DNA of 64,000 nucleotides from Scatophagus argus (lineage: Eukaryota; Chordata; Actinopteri; Scatophagidae), in assembly GCF_020382885.2 (NCBI RefSeq), contig NC_058504.1:11770519-11834518 (forward strand). The letters are read 5' to 3'. Every line of letters begins with the position of its first letter. Position 1 is the first letter of the stretch. The notes under the pieces were generated by a model. It had not been told where the DNA came from, searched no databases, and was given only the letters and a program-made list of their open reading frames with translations. The position numbers and the translations under genes are program-made. Below are positions 12,830-24,996 of this stretch, piece by piece.

Positions 12830-15800
12830 AAAGAATGAAGGGGGAAAAAAGAACATGATGACTCACCCCTGGAGTCTTTTGGAGCTTTGTTGTGTTACAT
12901 ACAAACCACAAATTGGATTAGCTCTGCGGCTGCCTTTGCGGTATCTTAAAAGCTGTGCGATCGAGACATTCAGGACAAAACGTGGTCTTTAATATGAACA
13001 GGGCCTCACATTCAAGGTACTTCTAGCACCAAGGTAAAGAAGATAAAGCACACCAAAAACGCTCTTAAAATGTTTTAAATGAGCGTTTGAATTGGTAATC
13101 ATACAAACCCTGAATCTTCCTCAGCATTCGGTTGAATATGTTTGTTGTCAGGCTTGTTTTTAGTCATTATCTAAAACCTGGCCTCACTTTCTGACATCCT
13201 GTCTCATATTAAAGCACTGAAACAGCAAAAAAGAGCAATCTCTCAGCTGTGTCCTTACTGTGGTTACATAAGTCACATTGTAAGAAAGTACTAATGTAGG
13301 CTTGTGTTCCTGGAACAAATGAGCAGACCAGTTTTGGTAGCTGAGAGTCTCAGCATGGTCAGAGCCTCTATTTATTTCAGCTGAGGAAACAGTGTGTGTT
13401 GTGACTGGGAGCTGTGTTTGTTTACATTCGCGTCAGGCATGTGTATTCGCGTGTGATGTGTCAGCTGGTGCCAACATGATCAAGTGTGCTTTATTGTTTC
13501 CGATGCCTCCTGCGTCCTGGCAAGTATTTGGGTTTGTGCTGCACGTCAGGACTGCACGTGAGTGTGTTAACAGTGTTCCCTCTTGAGACGCGCATGACTT
13601 TTCCCAGATGGAAAGTCTCGCATTTGTGTTTCGGCCAATAATGGCCTCCAGATGACTACACACCCTCCCCGAAGCTCGGCCCACTCACCTCTATTCAAAA
13701 CACTCAAGGCCAAACTTTCTCTCGTCTCCTCTGCCCCCTCTCCTTCCTTCCTTCCTTCCTTGTTCCTTTGTTCTCGTGTTCGTCCTCTCTGCTGTGTCTC
13801 TCTCCTGCCCAGCAGTCAGCAGAAAATCACTACTGAACCTTCTCAACTCTACATGACTGTGCACATGTGTGGATGTACTAATGTGTGTTTTGCACAGCGA
13901 GACAAACGTGAAACAGATGTTTAGATAATGAAGGTCCAGTGGTTTGGACAGATGAGATGACCCTGTCCTCTGACCTTTCCCCTGTCAGCAGTCTATAGCC
14001 TGACTCTGTGGAAAAAAAAAGATAAGACTCATGTCTCTGTGGCTCTCTGCAGTATGGCTCGATTTAAAAAAACATGTTCCTGTGCTGTGCCTCACTGAAA
14101 CGTGCCAATAAACAGCTGACATGACTGTTTTACAGAGGGGAAAAAATAAGTTAGGTCCAAAGTGAAATATCACCCACACGAGGGATGTGACGTAGTTTGT
14201 TCAATTGAGTTCATTTTTATGGGACAGTCATGCTGTTCAGATGCACATATTAAAGGTGCACTGTGCAGATTTTGTTTGGGTGCTGTTTGTAAACACACCA
14301 TTTAAAGGTGCAGTAAGTGAGAAAGATAATTGAGTGTTGAGTCTCATTGTTGACACACAATCTGATGCAGGCTCCAATGCACACTTCTAGAGGGTCATAA
14401 TATACTAATATATGAATGTTGGATCTTGCATAAATGAACCTAAAGCGATGCACAAGACATCTGCAATATTTACATATTAGAGCTGTAACAATTAATCGGC
14501 GAAGTGATTAGTAAAATTGTTGATGGGTTGATGAAGATTTATATATCTTTTTAAAGCAGCAGGGACTGATACTGAAAATAAATATAGTGTGAAGATGTTA
14601 TACCTGATAAGAGCATCTGTTTATTTCCCCAGTGATGCAGTGTAGCAGCATCACTACAACATGAAAACCTTTAGTGTTGGTGTTTAGTGTCTAACACATA
14701 CTTCCACACAGCGAGATACTGTGCTCTTTCTATGCCTTTAATCGCTCACACACACATTTGAGTCATGTTCAAACCCCTCCCCCCCTTTGTCCCTGTCTGA
14801 CCTCTGCGTCCCTCTTTCCCTCTCTAATGAGGTCGGGTGTACCAGCATTGACCTCCACAATGTTGTTGTTGTTGTTGTCGTTCTGAAGATCGAATGACTG
14901 CTGAGCGCAAATACTGAGAGACATATACACACAAGCGCCATCATGATTTAAACCATGTGCTTTAGAGTCATAACCCAAACTTGGTTATAAAACAAGAGAA
15001 ATCTCTGTTATTTTGGGTTATTGTGTAATCAGTGTCAGAGTCTAATGATGAACATTACGCTCCGATACAACCTCATGATTTCATACTATTACAAGTTAGA
15101 GTACATGGAATATGGACAAAAAAAAAAATCACAGGCAACATATGTTACGCACATTGCTGCTTAAGTAGTCTTAACTGTATGACTTGATCAGGGTGGTTAA
15201 CTCCTCCTGGCGCAAAAGACATTAGATCCACTGCGCTAATTGTTGTGTGCACATTTGGATTTTTGTGCAAACAAAATAACATTTTGAAGACAGCTCAAGC
15301 CTGTAAATGTGCAGTGTGACTGTATCAAATAAACCTTGCTCTACAACATTTTTACACAACAATTAGGTTCGACTGATCTTATTAACTCGGCCTTATTAAC
15401 TTGTGCTAGCACACCATTTTGTTTTTGAAGTTCATATCAGAAAACATTCCTGCCTTGGATTTTTTTACTGCTAAATCTTTGCCAGAAGCAACCAGTCTTT
15501 GTTCCATCCTGGTTTGCACAAATCATTAATTACCTTAAATGATTCATGCTAATCATGCACAATAGGTCTGTACGCCCGTGTGTCACATTGGCATCGAAGG
15601 AATGTGAACACTCCACTTGCAGTTGCTGTGACAGACGTGGGGCGTGGGGCTGCCCTTCAGCACTCCTGTTTGAAATGTCCTTTCAGCTGTTCCTTGCCGC
15701 CGTCAGAGCTGTCAGCCTTCCATGTGCTAACTGTGGTCTCAGTTAGCGAAAAGGTTGAACTTCCAGAGGCCGCTACAGGGACCTGGTGATGCTTTGGATT

Positions 15801-18800
15801 AGAAACCTTAAAAGCGAGAGTCACACGTCATGAGGTTTGAGGTTTTGAGGCTTCAACGGAGGGCAACTGAAACACCATCTTTATGTTAGACTGCTTTTTT
15901 TGTGTGTGTTACATAAGTCTAGTGCAGCTGTACAAGAGTGCTGTACCAACGCTATGAGGGATGAGGGTTTGACCAGCCTATGAACAGGCAGGAAGGGAAG
16001 CAGAGAACTGAGGTGGAGAGAAGAAGCCGGTGCTAATCGGCTGTGGTTTACTGCTTCCTGCTGGGATCTCCACTGAGAGAGGGGCTGCAGCTGTGGCTTG
16101 GGAAGATCAGACAGAACAAAAAAATGTTAACTCCCACTACCTCTCTTTTTCCTTGCTTATTTCTATACACCTTTCTCCTTCTTTTCCTCTACTCCCGTTC
16201 CCTCTTATTCCACTTTCTCCTCCCATAGTCTACCTCTCGTCCACACGTTCAAGGCTGCATCAAAATTTCAGCGCTCATTAAGCTACTATTTGGCGCATTC
16301 TCTCAGTGATTAAGGTCTTAATTAAACCCGGTGCCAAAGTCTTAAAACACCCAAGTGAGTGAGCACAGCAAGAGTACATTTTGAACTGATTAGCTGCGAC
16401 AACTGAACGGCCAAAGCTCCATTTGTGTGTAACTTTCTGACACCAGTTGACCCTCATGTACCTCCACACAGTCACGTGTTTCCCTCCGCGTCCCTCTGGC
16501 AGTGTTAGCATGCAAGACATGTGCTGCTGGGCCCTGCAAGTGTGAGATATGTATTTCATGAGAATTGTCAGAATGCAGTGGTGGGAATCACGCTTGCTGC
16601 TGGCACACGCTCACACACACACACACGCTCACACACACAAACACACGTCACGCTTTGCTTTCTGCCTCACGTGCAAGTCTCTCAGACACTCTTCTGAAAG
16701 CAAACACCAGTTAGCTGGCATCTCACACGGCTGGAATATCTTTGCTTTAACATTAGTAAGAGATGCAAACTCCACTTGTGTGCTCAGAGGGCCCTCCTGA
16801 CTGCATACCGCAAACCTCTGCAGTCAGAGAGTCCGGCACCGTAGATCTCGTGTCCACAGAGCGGTTGTGAAGTATTTCGATTCTCAGAAGCACTGAATGG
16901 GGACGGGTGTTCTCTGGGATGTTTTTCTCGTCTCAGTGGGACAGTCAAGCCCTCTCTCGAACATCCTCAGGAAAGCTTTCTTTCCTGTTTACCTGCCATC
17001 CTTATTGTTGTGTCAGCTCTTGAATTGACCTCATGCTTCCTACTACAAGACACACTAGTCTGCCAGCCACAAACTGTCACCACAGTCTAATCTCCAGATT
17101 GCAGCCAAACCCTGTCACACAAAAACATCTGCTTTTACAGAAAAACGTCTTTTCACCTTTATGCCTTGTTGGTCAGGAACCAAAAGCAGTTCTAGGAATG
17201 TTCATATGGGGCAATAAAGTTCTTAGAAATCTTCTCCTAGGAGTTATTTCATGGGCTTTAACCCATCAGGGAGTCCCCTGCAAATATGACTGATCTGCTT
17301 CAAGAGTCTCACTGCATCCTTTGTTTGTGTTTATGTTTTTTTTTTTATTAACAGTTAATCAAATGGCCATGTCTGTGTGAGAGAGGGAGCTCATCCATGG
17401 ATAATCATCACCAGACTAATAGAAAAATTTAATCTCATCTTTGAACTGTGTTTAAATGTAAAAATCCCTTTCCTATTCTTGTTTAGATCATAGTCCTCCC
17501 AATTTCCAAATTTTTGGTTCACCGTCAGAGAGATCAGTGCAAAGGTGTGGACACACAACTCTGGGATTAATAAAACAGGATACTGACAGTACATGCTGAA
17601 CTTCAACTGAGCAGGGAGATTAGGTGAAGTTTGGAAAACCGTGGTCAGTGTTGAGAGAGAATAGCGAGCTTGTCATGCAGCACACCTAAAATCCCACACA
17701 TGTGATTTTATAATCATGATTGACCCATTTAAAACTCTATTCAAAGGACACTGGGTCATTGTTATGTTCACTAAGCTTCTTACTACTGTAAATAGGTCGG
17801 CCTAATATATGATGTGTTAGTGCCTGGTGCCAACCACCTTGTCCCCTTTGCTGTATGTCATGAATGCCCCAATGTTGGGTCCACCAGACTCTCTGAAGTT
17901 CATCAAGAGCCGGCTATAGACTGGCTCCCACCTTTTAATCCTACCTCTAAGAATTTTTTTTTTTTTTTGAAATAGAATGAATAAAGTGGCTGGATGTGTG
18001 TCTAAGTATAGCTTAGTCTGCATTTGAACTGTGAGGTCAGGACCCAAACTGGGTCATGACTTTGTTTCTTGTTTCCTCATGACACGGAAACTAATATTTT
18101 TTTAATGGGCGTGCTGTGCAGGGAGAGAGTGTTACTGGGTGCAAACGCCACGGGGAGGAACAGTTCACAGTGTCTTGAATAGGAGGAGATTTTTCAGCAC
18201 TGTCTGCCTCCTGCTGGTCAAAATAACGTACTGCATCTTGACTCAACTGTATGTATACTGAGGTCTGGATGAACATGTTTGACGTTGTTGAAACGATTTG
18301 TGTCTTGTTTCTCCCATCCTCTGTCCCTGCAGCTTCCTAACATGTTTGGTACTCTGAGCTCCACTGTCATGTCTCTGATGATTGGCTCCTACGCCTCCTC
18401 TGCTGTGACCTTCCCTGGAGTCAAGGTAAATCACAATAATAGTTCTTAATTTATTAGCTAATCAACTGCTAATGATTATTGATAATATTGACAGATTCTT
18501 CATGTCTTTCTCAAACAAACCACTTAAATGTATATAGGCATAGTGCTTAATCATAGCACTTGGAGGATATTAGTGGACTACGGGCATAATTATTTAAACA
18601 TACAAAATTTTAATGAATGAGAGAGTTTTGGTTTTTTTTTTACGCCATGTGATAATAAATCCAAATAATCCAAATAAATGCTGATGTTGTTTTTTGTCTA
18701 CTGGATGTGTAAAGAATTAGCTGTTAAAAATGCTACTAAGTGATTACATGTCAGTGTACTGCTTGTTCTGAGCACTGAGTGCTGCACCATAATATAACCA

Positions 18801-21800
18801 ACCTCTTCCCCTCCCCCTCCTTTCTTGCCAGCTGATCTACGACGCAGGTGTGTCCTTCCAGGTGATCATGTGGATGTGGGCGGGTCTTGCTGGGTTTGTC
18901 TTTTTCAACTGTTTCCTCAACTGGCCCACAGAAGGCTTTCCGACACCTGATGAGGTAGACTACAGGTTAGTGTGTCCGTCTCTTCATCTTCATCATCCAC
19001 ACTGAGACGCAGAAGCACAAAAATGCTGATCAGAGCGTCGCTCCTCCACTCCAACCCTCAAATGTGCATGTCGATGTGTTTGTAACAGTAAGATTCTCAC
19101 GCTGGAAGAGCTGCCTTCATCGGAGCAGAAGGCAGTTGCAGAGAGACTGAGCCAGAAAAACGGAGACATTCGACACTCCACAGAGAAACTTCCTAATGGA
19201 CATGATGTTGCTGTCAGTAAGTCAACAAACAGCCCTTAACTTTTCACTTTATGCCAGTGGCCCCTCCAATCATTTTGGCTTGCGTCCCCTTAAAAGGACA
19301 CTGCGTTGCCTGTGGTCCCACATTACAGGTTGCATATATCAGCAGGGTGTTACTAGTTCAATTAAAAACTGTTCTCATAATTTAAATAGTTTTTAGAGTC
19401 AGTTTGCTTTTGCAAAAATTTGCTTTTTCCTGTAACGATAAAGAAATCCCAATCACATACCCTTGACTCACCTGCATACACATGAATATAGAAATAAACT
19501 CACTTATGTCACTGTCACTTTTACATTAGATTACACCAACCCTCTTCTGCTTTTCTCTCAGATGCTGTTCCGTTCCGTCGGTCTGTTTTCTCTCCCATCT
19601 TCCTGTGGAGTCTGGTTACAATGGGGATGTCCCAGCTGAGGATCATCTTCTTCATGGGGGCAATGAACAAGATGCTGGAATTTTTGGTCACCCACGGTGA
19701 TGAGCATCGTGAGTGTCGAAACCTTCAACCACAGTCCCAGTCTTTTTAATTTATTGTATGTTATCGAAGGGACACTGACAGGGTGGGTCTTTGGTTTTAT
19801 ATTTCAGCATCTGAGCAGCTGGTGATTGAGGCAGAGGAGAAAGGTGAGTAGTGTAACAGTGTGGCTTTAAATTTGTGTATTTTACATAACCTGATCGGCA
19901 TATCTTTTATCTTCTTAATTTTGTCTGTTCTTCTTCAGTGAGTTTCTACTCGTCCATCTTTGGCACACTGCAGCTGCTGTGTCTGGTCACGTGTCCTCTG
20001 ATCGGATACATCATGGACTGGAAGATGAAGGAGTGTAAAGAGGAGAAGACTGTCCCCCCAGGCACAGAGCAGAGGTACATGCAGCGAGTCCTGCCAGTTT
20101 AAAGCAGTTGAATCAATAATACAGGCAGATAGACGTGCAAACGTTGGGTGGTGTTGTTGAAAGGGAGTGGTCCAACATATAGCACTGTGTGTCTGTGCCC
20201 CCCCATCAGACAGACCAGTGGACCCAAGAGAGACAGTAAGATCCAGAAAGTGACCAACGCCATGAGAGCCTTCATTCTCACCAATCTACTGCTGATCGCT
20301 TTTGGATGCTGCGGCCTCGTAGATAACCTGCCTCTACAGGTGATGCGCGTGCACACACACACACACACCCACACGAAAGCAAAAAGACAAAATGGCAGCC
20401 AGAGAACGAAGAAACAAATAAAGAATGATAAGTAATAATATTATTCTAATAATTAGAATGATAATTAATGCCTCTTTCCTCTGTTTCTTCTTCAGATCTT
20501 GACCTTCATCCTCCACACGATGGTCCGAGGCTTCATCCACTCCTGCTGCGGAGGCCTTTATGCTGCCGTGTGAGTGCTGCACCTGAAGCTCTGCTGAACA
20601 CATTCGCATCCGAGACGAAATCGGAAAAAGCTCAGGGGTGTTTTAAGTGGTGTTATCACTGAATCACTGAACAAAACTTTGTTAAAAAATGCGCCTTCAC
20701 TTCACGGCACTTTACCTACAGGTTTGTCTGAAACCTGTAATCAAACAGTAGACACTTTCTCGACCCATTTAGAGTTGTTTCCAGCACCATATAAACACCA
20801 AACATGAAGCAGCACTTTACAGTGTGATAAAAGAAACCAGATGTGGTGGGGAAAAAAAAGTCAGGGAGTGCTGCATTACTTGGATTAAACCGCATGTGCC
20901 ACCAGTCAACTTACTCTGTTAAGAAAATTCAATGCAGTACGATATTATCTAAAATGATGCAGTGTAATTTAACTCCTTATTATAACATTTTACTCATTAA
21001 TGTGGGGCTCCGTGTCTCATTAACCACCCATATCCTTCCCACAGCTACCCATCCAACCACTTTGGCACCCTGACGGGCCTCCAGTCCATGATCAGTGCTG
21101 TGATCGCGTTGCTGCAGCAGCCGCTCTTCATTGCCATGGTTGGACCACTGAAAGGAGACGCCTACTGGGTGAGGACGCAGACACTTTTGTGGTTTCCAGC
21201 CAGTGAATCCTAGTGATTTTTCTAATTCCTATTTTTTTTTTTTTTATAACTATAGGGTAAATTAGTGTGACATTTAAGACAGATATTCATGTCCATTTAA
21301 GGATGAATTGCTATGACTTTAGTGGTCCTTTTACTTTTCATGCAGTACCATCATCACCATCATCATGTCAATTTTGCTCGTCCAGTACTTTGGTTTATGA
21401 CCAAATACTAGTAAAAGCCTCACTTTGTGTTTATTTCTAATTAGCAAATGTTAGCATGCTAACACACTGAGCCAAGATAGTGGACTTTATATCAGCCAAA
21501 CATGCTGATGTTCTCATTTAGCTCAAAGCAGCGCTGTACCTTACTACAGCATCACAGAGCGGCTAACATGGCTGCAGATTCTTGGTCTTGTTCGTCGTCA
21601 GCTAACCACTTAAATACTTGTCAGGTGTAATTTCAGTTATTTTCGTTTCTTTTAGCTGTCCGCTTACAACCAGTTTCAGTTAGTTTCCACAATTTATTTT
21701 TTAAAAAATGGAACAAAAATGATCAAATTCTAATTTCTGGTTCAGTCCAGTCCATGTACTTATTTATTTATTGTCATTGACTCTCACCAGAGACTGTATG

Positions 21801-22040
21801 ACTGTAACTGTAACTTTCCACCTCTCTCATGCGACGTCCATCCATCAGATCAACCTTGGCCTGCTCATCCTCTCGTTGTCTGGCTTCCTGCTGCCGGCTT
21901 ACCTGTTCTACCACCGCAGACACCTGCTGAGGGAGAAGGAGGCCCGGGACAAGCAGGCCGCCGGACAGGAAATGCAGGCACTCAACCACACCGAGGTCAA
22001 CGGCCACAAACCTCACAGCAACGGTGCTGTGGAGGCTTAG
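8931..22040 (+). CDS. slc43a1: SLC43A1/LAT3-type large neutral amino acid transporter (14 coding exons)
   Basis: Sodium-independent uniporter of branched-chain and other large neutral amino acids at the plasma membrane (major facilitator fold, about 12 membrane helices). Coding exons: 8931-9084, 10528-10723, 11315-11370, 12633-12709, 18333-18425, 18832-18965, 19089-19216, 19562-19708, 19808-19843, 19939-20074, 20210-20339, 20496-20569, 21045-21168, 21849-22040. All have GT-AG borders and matching phases, giving 558 residues (human LAT3 559). The N-terminus [15 protein letters not shown], the helix 2-3 loop [16 protein letters not shown] (MFS signature), [20 protein letters not shown] and [11 protein letters not shown] are family hallmarks. 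N-glycosylation sites lie in the variable first extracellular loop (NDS, NSS). Length, tail and synteny favour SLC43A1 over SLC43A2; some segments ([24 protein letters not shown]) are closer to A2. Exon 9 is only 36 nt; intron 5 is 5.6 kb. Confidence 0.93.
9206..9400 (-). mobile_element. 5'-truncated LINE 3' tail (non-LTR retrotransposon fragment)
   Basis: Read on the minus strand, a unique segment ends in ACTAATAAAGGATTATC followed by tandem TTATC units (plus-strand 9206-9242). A poly(A)-signal-like hexamer followed by a short tandem tail is the usual 3' end of fish LINEs of the Rex/L2/RTE sort. The 5' boundary is indistinct (about 9370-9400) and no reverse transcriptase remains. It lies in intron 1 of slc43a1, antisense to the gene. 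The family assignment is uncertain. Confidence 0.55.
9908..9953. repeat. (CA)n microsatellite
   Basis: About 23 uninterrupted CA dinucleotides in intron 1 of slc43a1. Confidence 0.95.
11073..11100. repeat. (TG)n microsatellite
   Basis: TG run in intron 3 (between coding exons 3 and 4) of slc43a1, grading into CGTGCGCACGTG. Confidence 0.9.
11742..11786. repeat. Near-perfect 20-bp inverted repeat with 5-nt loop
   Basis: The left arm 11742-11761 and right arm 11767-11786 are reverse complements except for one position, around the loop GAAAA. The arms read ACCCTATTTATTGATGG inward. The flanks are not inverted and show no obvious target-site duplication, so it is not a recognisable DNA-transposon relic. 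It lies in intron 4 of slc43a1 and would form a stable hairpin in the pre-mRNA. Confidence 0.85.
12710..18332 (+). other. Large intron 5 of slc43a1
   Basis: A 5.6-kb intron between GTGAGA and CCCTGCAG. It holds a GAAA tetranucleotide run (about 12789-12829), short CCTT and TTG runs (about 13743 and 14863) and a CA-rich stretch (about 16594-16640). No exon with matching phase or recognisable protein was seen on either strand. Confidence 0.7.
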
Positions 22041-23077
22041 AGCGACACAATAGAGCCAAGGATCGGGAGAATCGTAAGATTTATTTTTGTATGTGCCCTC
22101 AAAATGAGCACCAGCAATCTACTCGTCCATATATATTTTTTTGTTTTGATATTTCCCTTGTTGTTTTCTTCGTCTTATTTTTGGTCATTGCTGGTGCACA
22201 TTTTGCTCACCAGAAAACCACAGAGCAAACAGATTCCCCATATTTTGTGGCACCTCAGAGTTAGTCTTTTATTTCCTTGTGAGTTGGGGAGAAGCGCATG
22301 TCATCATCCTTTGTTGCTGTTTATTTATTTTGGTTTAGGTCCAAGAGCCAGATTAGTGTGATTTTTTTTTTTTAAAGCCATAGATTTCACTGACAGACAT
22401 ATGCACACATCCTGTTATGGCCTGTGTGTCAGACTGTGGATATCACGGTACTTGAAATACTGTTAAATAGTTTTCAAAGATAATCATCACAATTCTTGCT
22501 AACACCAAAGAACAGCTTAAGGATATTAGAAAAGTTAACATTTCTACTTCAGTATTGTTTTAAAAATATGGTGAATGAAGCTAAATCTTAGCGTAGTATG
22601 TTGTTTCTACTGGTTTCCCTTCAACAAAAGCTATAAATATATATCTATGCAACACTATTAAAAGCATACAGGCTATCAAATGAATTTTAAAGCATTTGAA
22701 TATCTAAATACCAGATGTCTGGTATGTATAAGGAAGATTTTTGGGCCATTTTTCTAAGCCCAGTCAGACACACACATATGAACACAGATAGACTGGTTGT
22801 AGAGACACCACATCTACCTCCTCTGTTTCCCTTTTTTTGTTTTTTTGTACTGTCTCTCTGCAACTGACTCCCGTCTGTCCACTTCTTTTTCCTCATTAGG
22901 GCATAATCTTTAGATCGTCAGATACCCAACGAATTTACTCAGTGCAGCATTTCTCCTTGTGCATTCATGATGTGTAGATGTAATGCTGAGTCATTTCTGA
23001 AATTTTTATATAAAGGAAAAATATCTTTGTGGAGACACAAGGAAAAATATGAATGACGTTTTAAATTCTGACACACA

Positions 23078-23114
<37 letters not shown>

Positions 23115-24490
23115 TGCTTTATACACAGAAATGAACTAGTGTGTGTATAAAATATGTATTTAAGTGTCTTTTTTTTATACTCTAGCATTATACATTAGCA
23201 TTAAAAAAAGGGAAGAGTTTCTTTCAGTATCAGCAAATGTCATCTAAATGAAGCTTGGATGATTTACTGTGTATTCTACTTTTTGCTTTATTAGTCATGA
23301 ACTGATTCTCTCAAGATTTTTCTTTTTTGTAAATAGGACTGAGGTGTGTGTTGTATTTTCATACATATTCTGCTTGCTTTACTATATATGCGTGTGTACA
23401 GTAAATTAACCGAAGGCTGAGGAGACACTGGCTGTCTTGGATGCTCATCGTCGCATTAAAAAGCAACCCTCGTGTCTGCCAGCTGCAGATAGAACCAGAA
23501 AACTGTACTTTCTTCCAAAGACAGGACAAATTGTGTCGATCATGTACTGTTTTGCTCTGCACACAGCAACGGTATCGTGTAGATTTATGGAATCAGTTGT
23601 AATGCAATGATTTTTAATTAATTTTTTAAGTATTACATTTCAGGTTCAAGATTGCAGCCTTAGATGTTTCCTTTCGTGTCGTATGTTTTTTTCTTTTTTT
23701 TCTGGTTTTTAGGTGCTCTTTGCTCTTGCTTGGACAGAGATTCTGTTTTGATTCGACTCTGTCTTTGCTGCCATCTCGGCTTAATTGCAGTAGATATGAA
23801 TGTAAGAATAATGCTTCAGCCAAACATCCTTCTTTGTAAGCCAAAGCCATGTGTAGAGACTGTAAGCCAGTCGACAGTACAGCTCCTTTCCTCAGCAGAG
23901 CGTACAGGATCAGAATGAACAGGAACGCCTGATAATGTTTGTTTTTTTAGTTGCTGCAGGTGTCACTTCAGCTTGATGATCATTTTTGAGGTTGTATTTT
24001 CTGTTCTTTATCCAGCTTATAAATACAATCAAGTGCATTTCAGTCAGTGCCACTGAGGTTTTCCAGTTTGTCATTACTTGTCTCTTACTGCAGTCCTCTG
24101 TAGTATTTTATGTTTGAAACCAACATACTATCAATTTCAGCAACAAATATGTGACCTCTTGGTACTTCTGTGAAGCTGCTCAGTTAAAGCTGACAATTAC
24201 TGCCAAATGACATTCAAGTTAATGTGACTCCCTGGTGCTCATGACATTATTGTCACTGTATTATCTATTGTCTATAAGTTTAATCATCATCGTGTCTGGA
24301 AGTTACTACAACAAAAATTAAAATCCTTTCATTTTTTGTGTGTTATAAGATCATCCACAGCGGCTTATCTAATCTCTTTGTCCTCGGGGTTGAAGCGCTG
24401 GTATGTCGTGCTAAATGTTCGCCTTTCTTTCCTGCTTTCAATCAGTATATCCAGCTTGTGCACATGAAGAATAAACGTATGAGTGTTAAC
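22041..24490 (+). other. 3' UTR of slc43a1
   Basis: After the TAG at 22038-22040 no further coding exon is seen. An ATTAAA at 22657-22662 and an AATAAA at 24470-24475 are candidate poly(A) signals. The distal one fits a 3' UTR of about 2.4 kb that ends just short of the med19 3' end on the other strand. A (TG)n run lies at about 23079-23110. UTR extent is inferred from signals only. Confidence 0.5.
24470..24475 (+). terminator. Candidate distal poly(A) signal of slc43a1
   Basis: AATAAA on the plus strand, the last canonical hexamer before the oppositely oriented med19 3' end. Confidence 0.5.
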
Positions 24491-24651
24491 ATGTTGTCTA
24501 AGTGCACCTTTTTGCCATCCACCTAAACAGTACTCTCACAGCAACAGAGTCCAGCATCAGATGTTTGTCACATATTTGAACCTATAATCTTAAACAAATC
24601 CAACAAGAGGTCTCGCAAGGAGACACACACAAAGGTAATAACCAAACTTAT

Positions 24652-24657
24652 TTTATT
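24652..24657 (-). terminator. Candidate poly(A) signal of med19
   Basis: TTTATT on the plus strand, so AATAAA on the minus strand, about 340 nt after the med19 stop codon. It lies about 180 nt from the slc43a1 signal, so the two genes are tail to tail. Confidence 0.5.
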
Positions 24658-24996
24658 TTGGCATCATGGTCAAAAAATATCACAACAAAAATCAAAGAGG
24701 GACTTACACACAGTGTCTGCTCAGTCATTCATAGCACACAGCTCATCAGTGGCTTTCTGCCTTTTATACTGTTTCTGTAACATTTCTTTGTATCGTCATT
24801 CACATCCACTGTGCTTCTGCTCCATTCATATCTCTCTCTCACACACACCATACAATTTGCATTATTTGATTCATCATTTTTCCTATTAAACATACTCTCA
24901 ATAATACAATTCTCTTTAAAACACACACATCCTCTTACAAAATTCCCAGTCACCCATACACATTCGAACACAAGCGTGCACACAGTGGGCTCCTGT

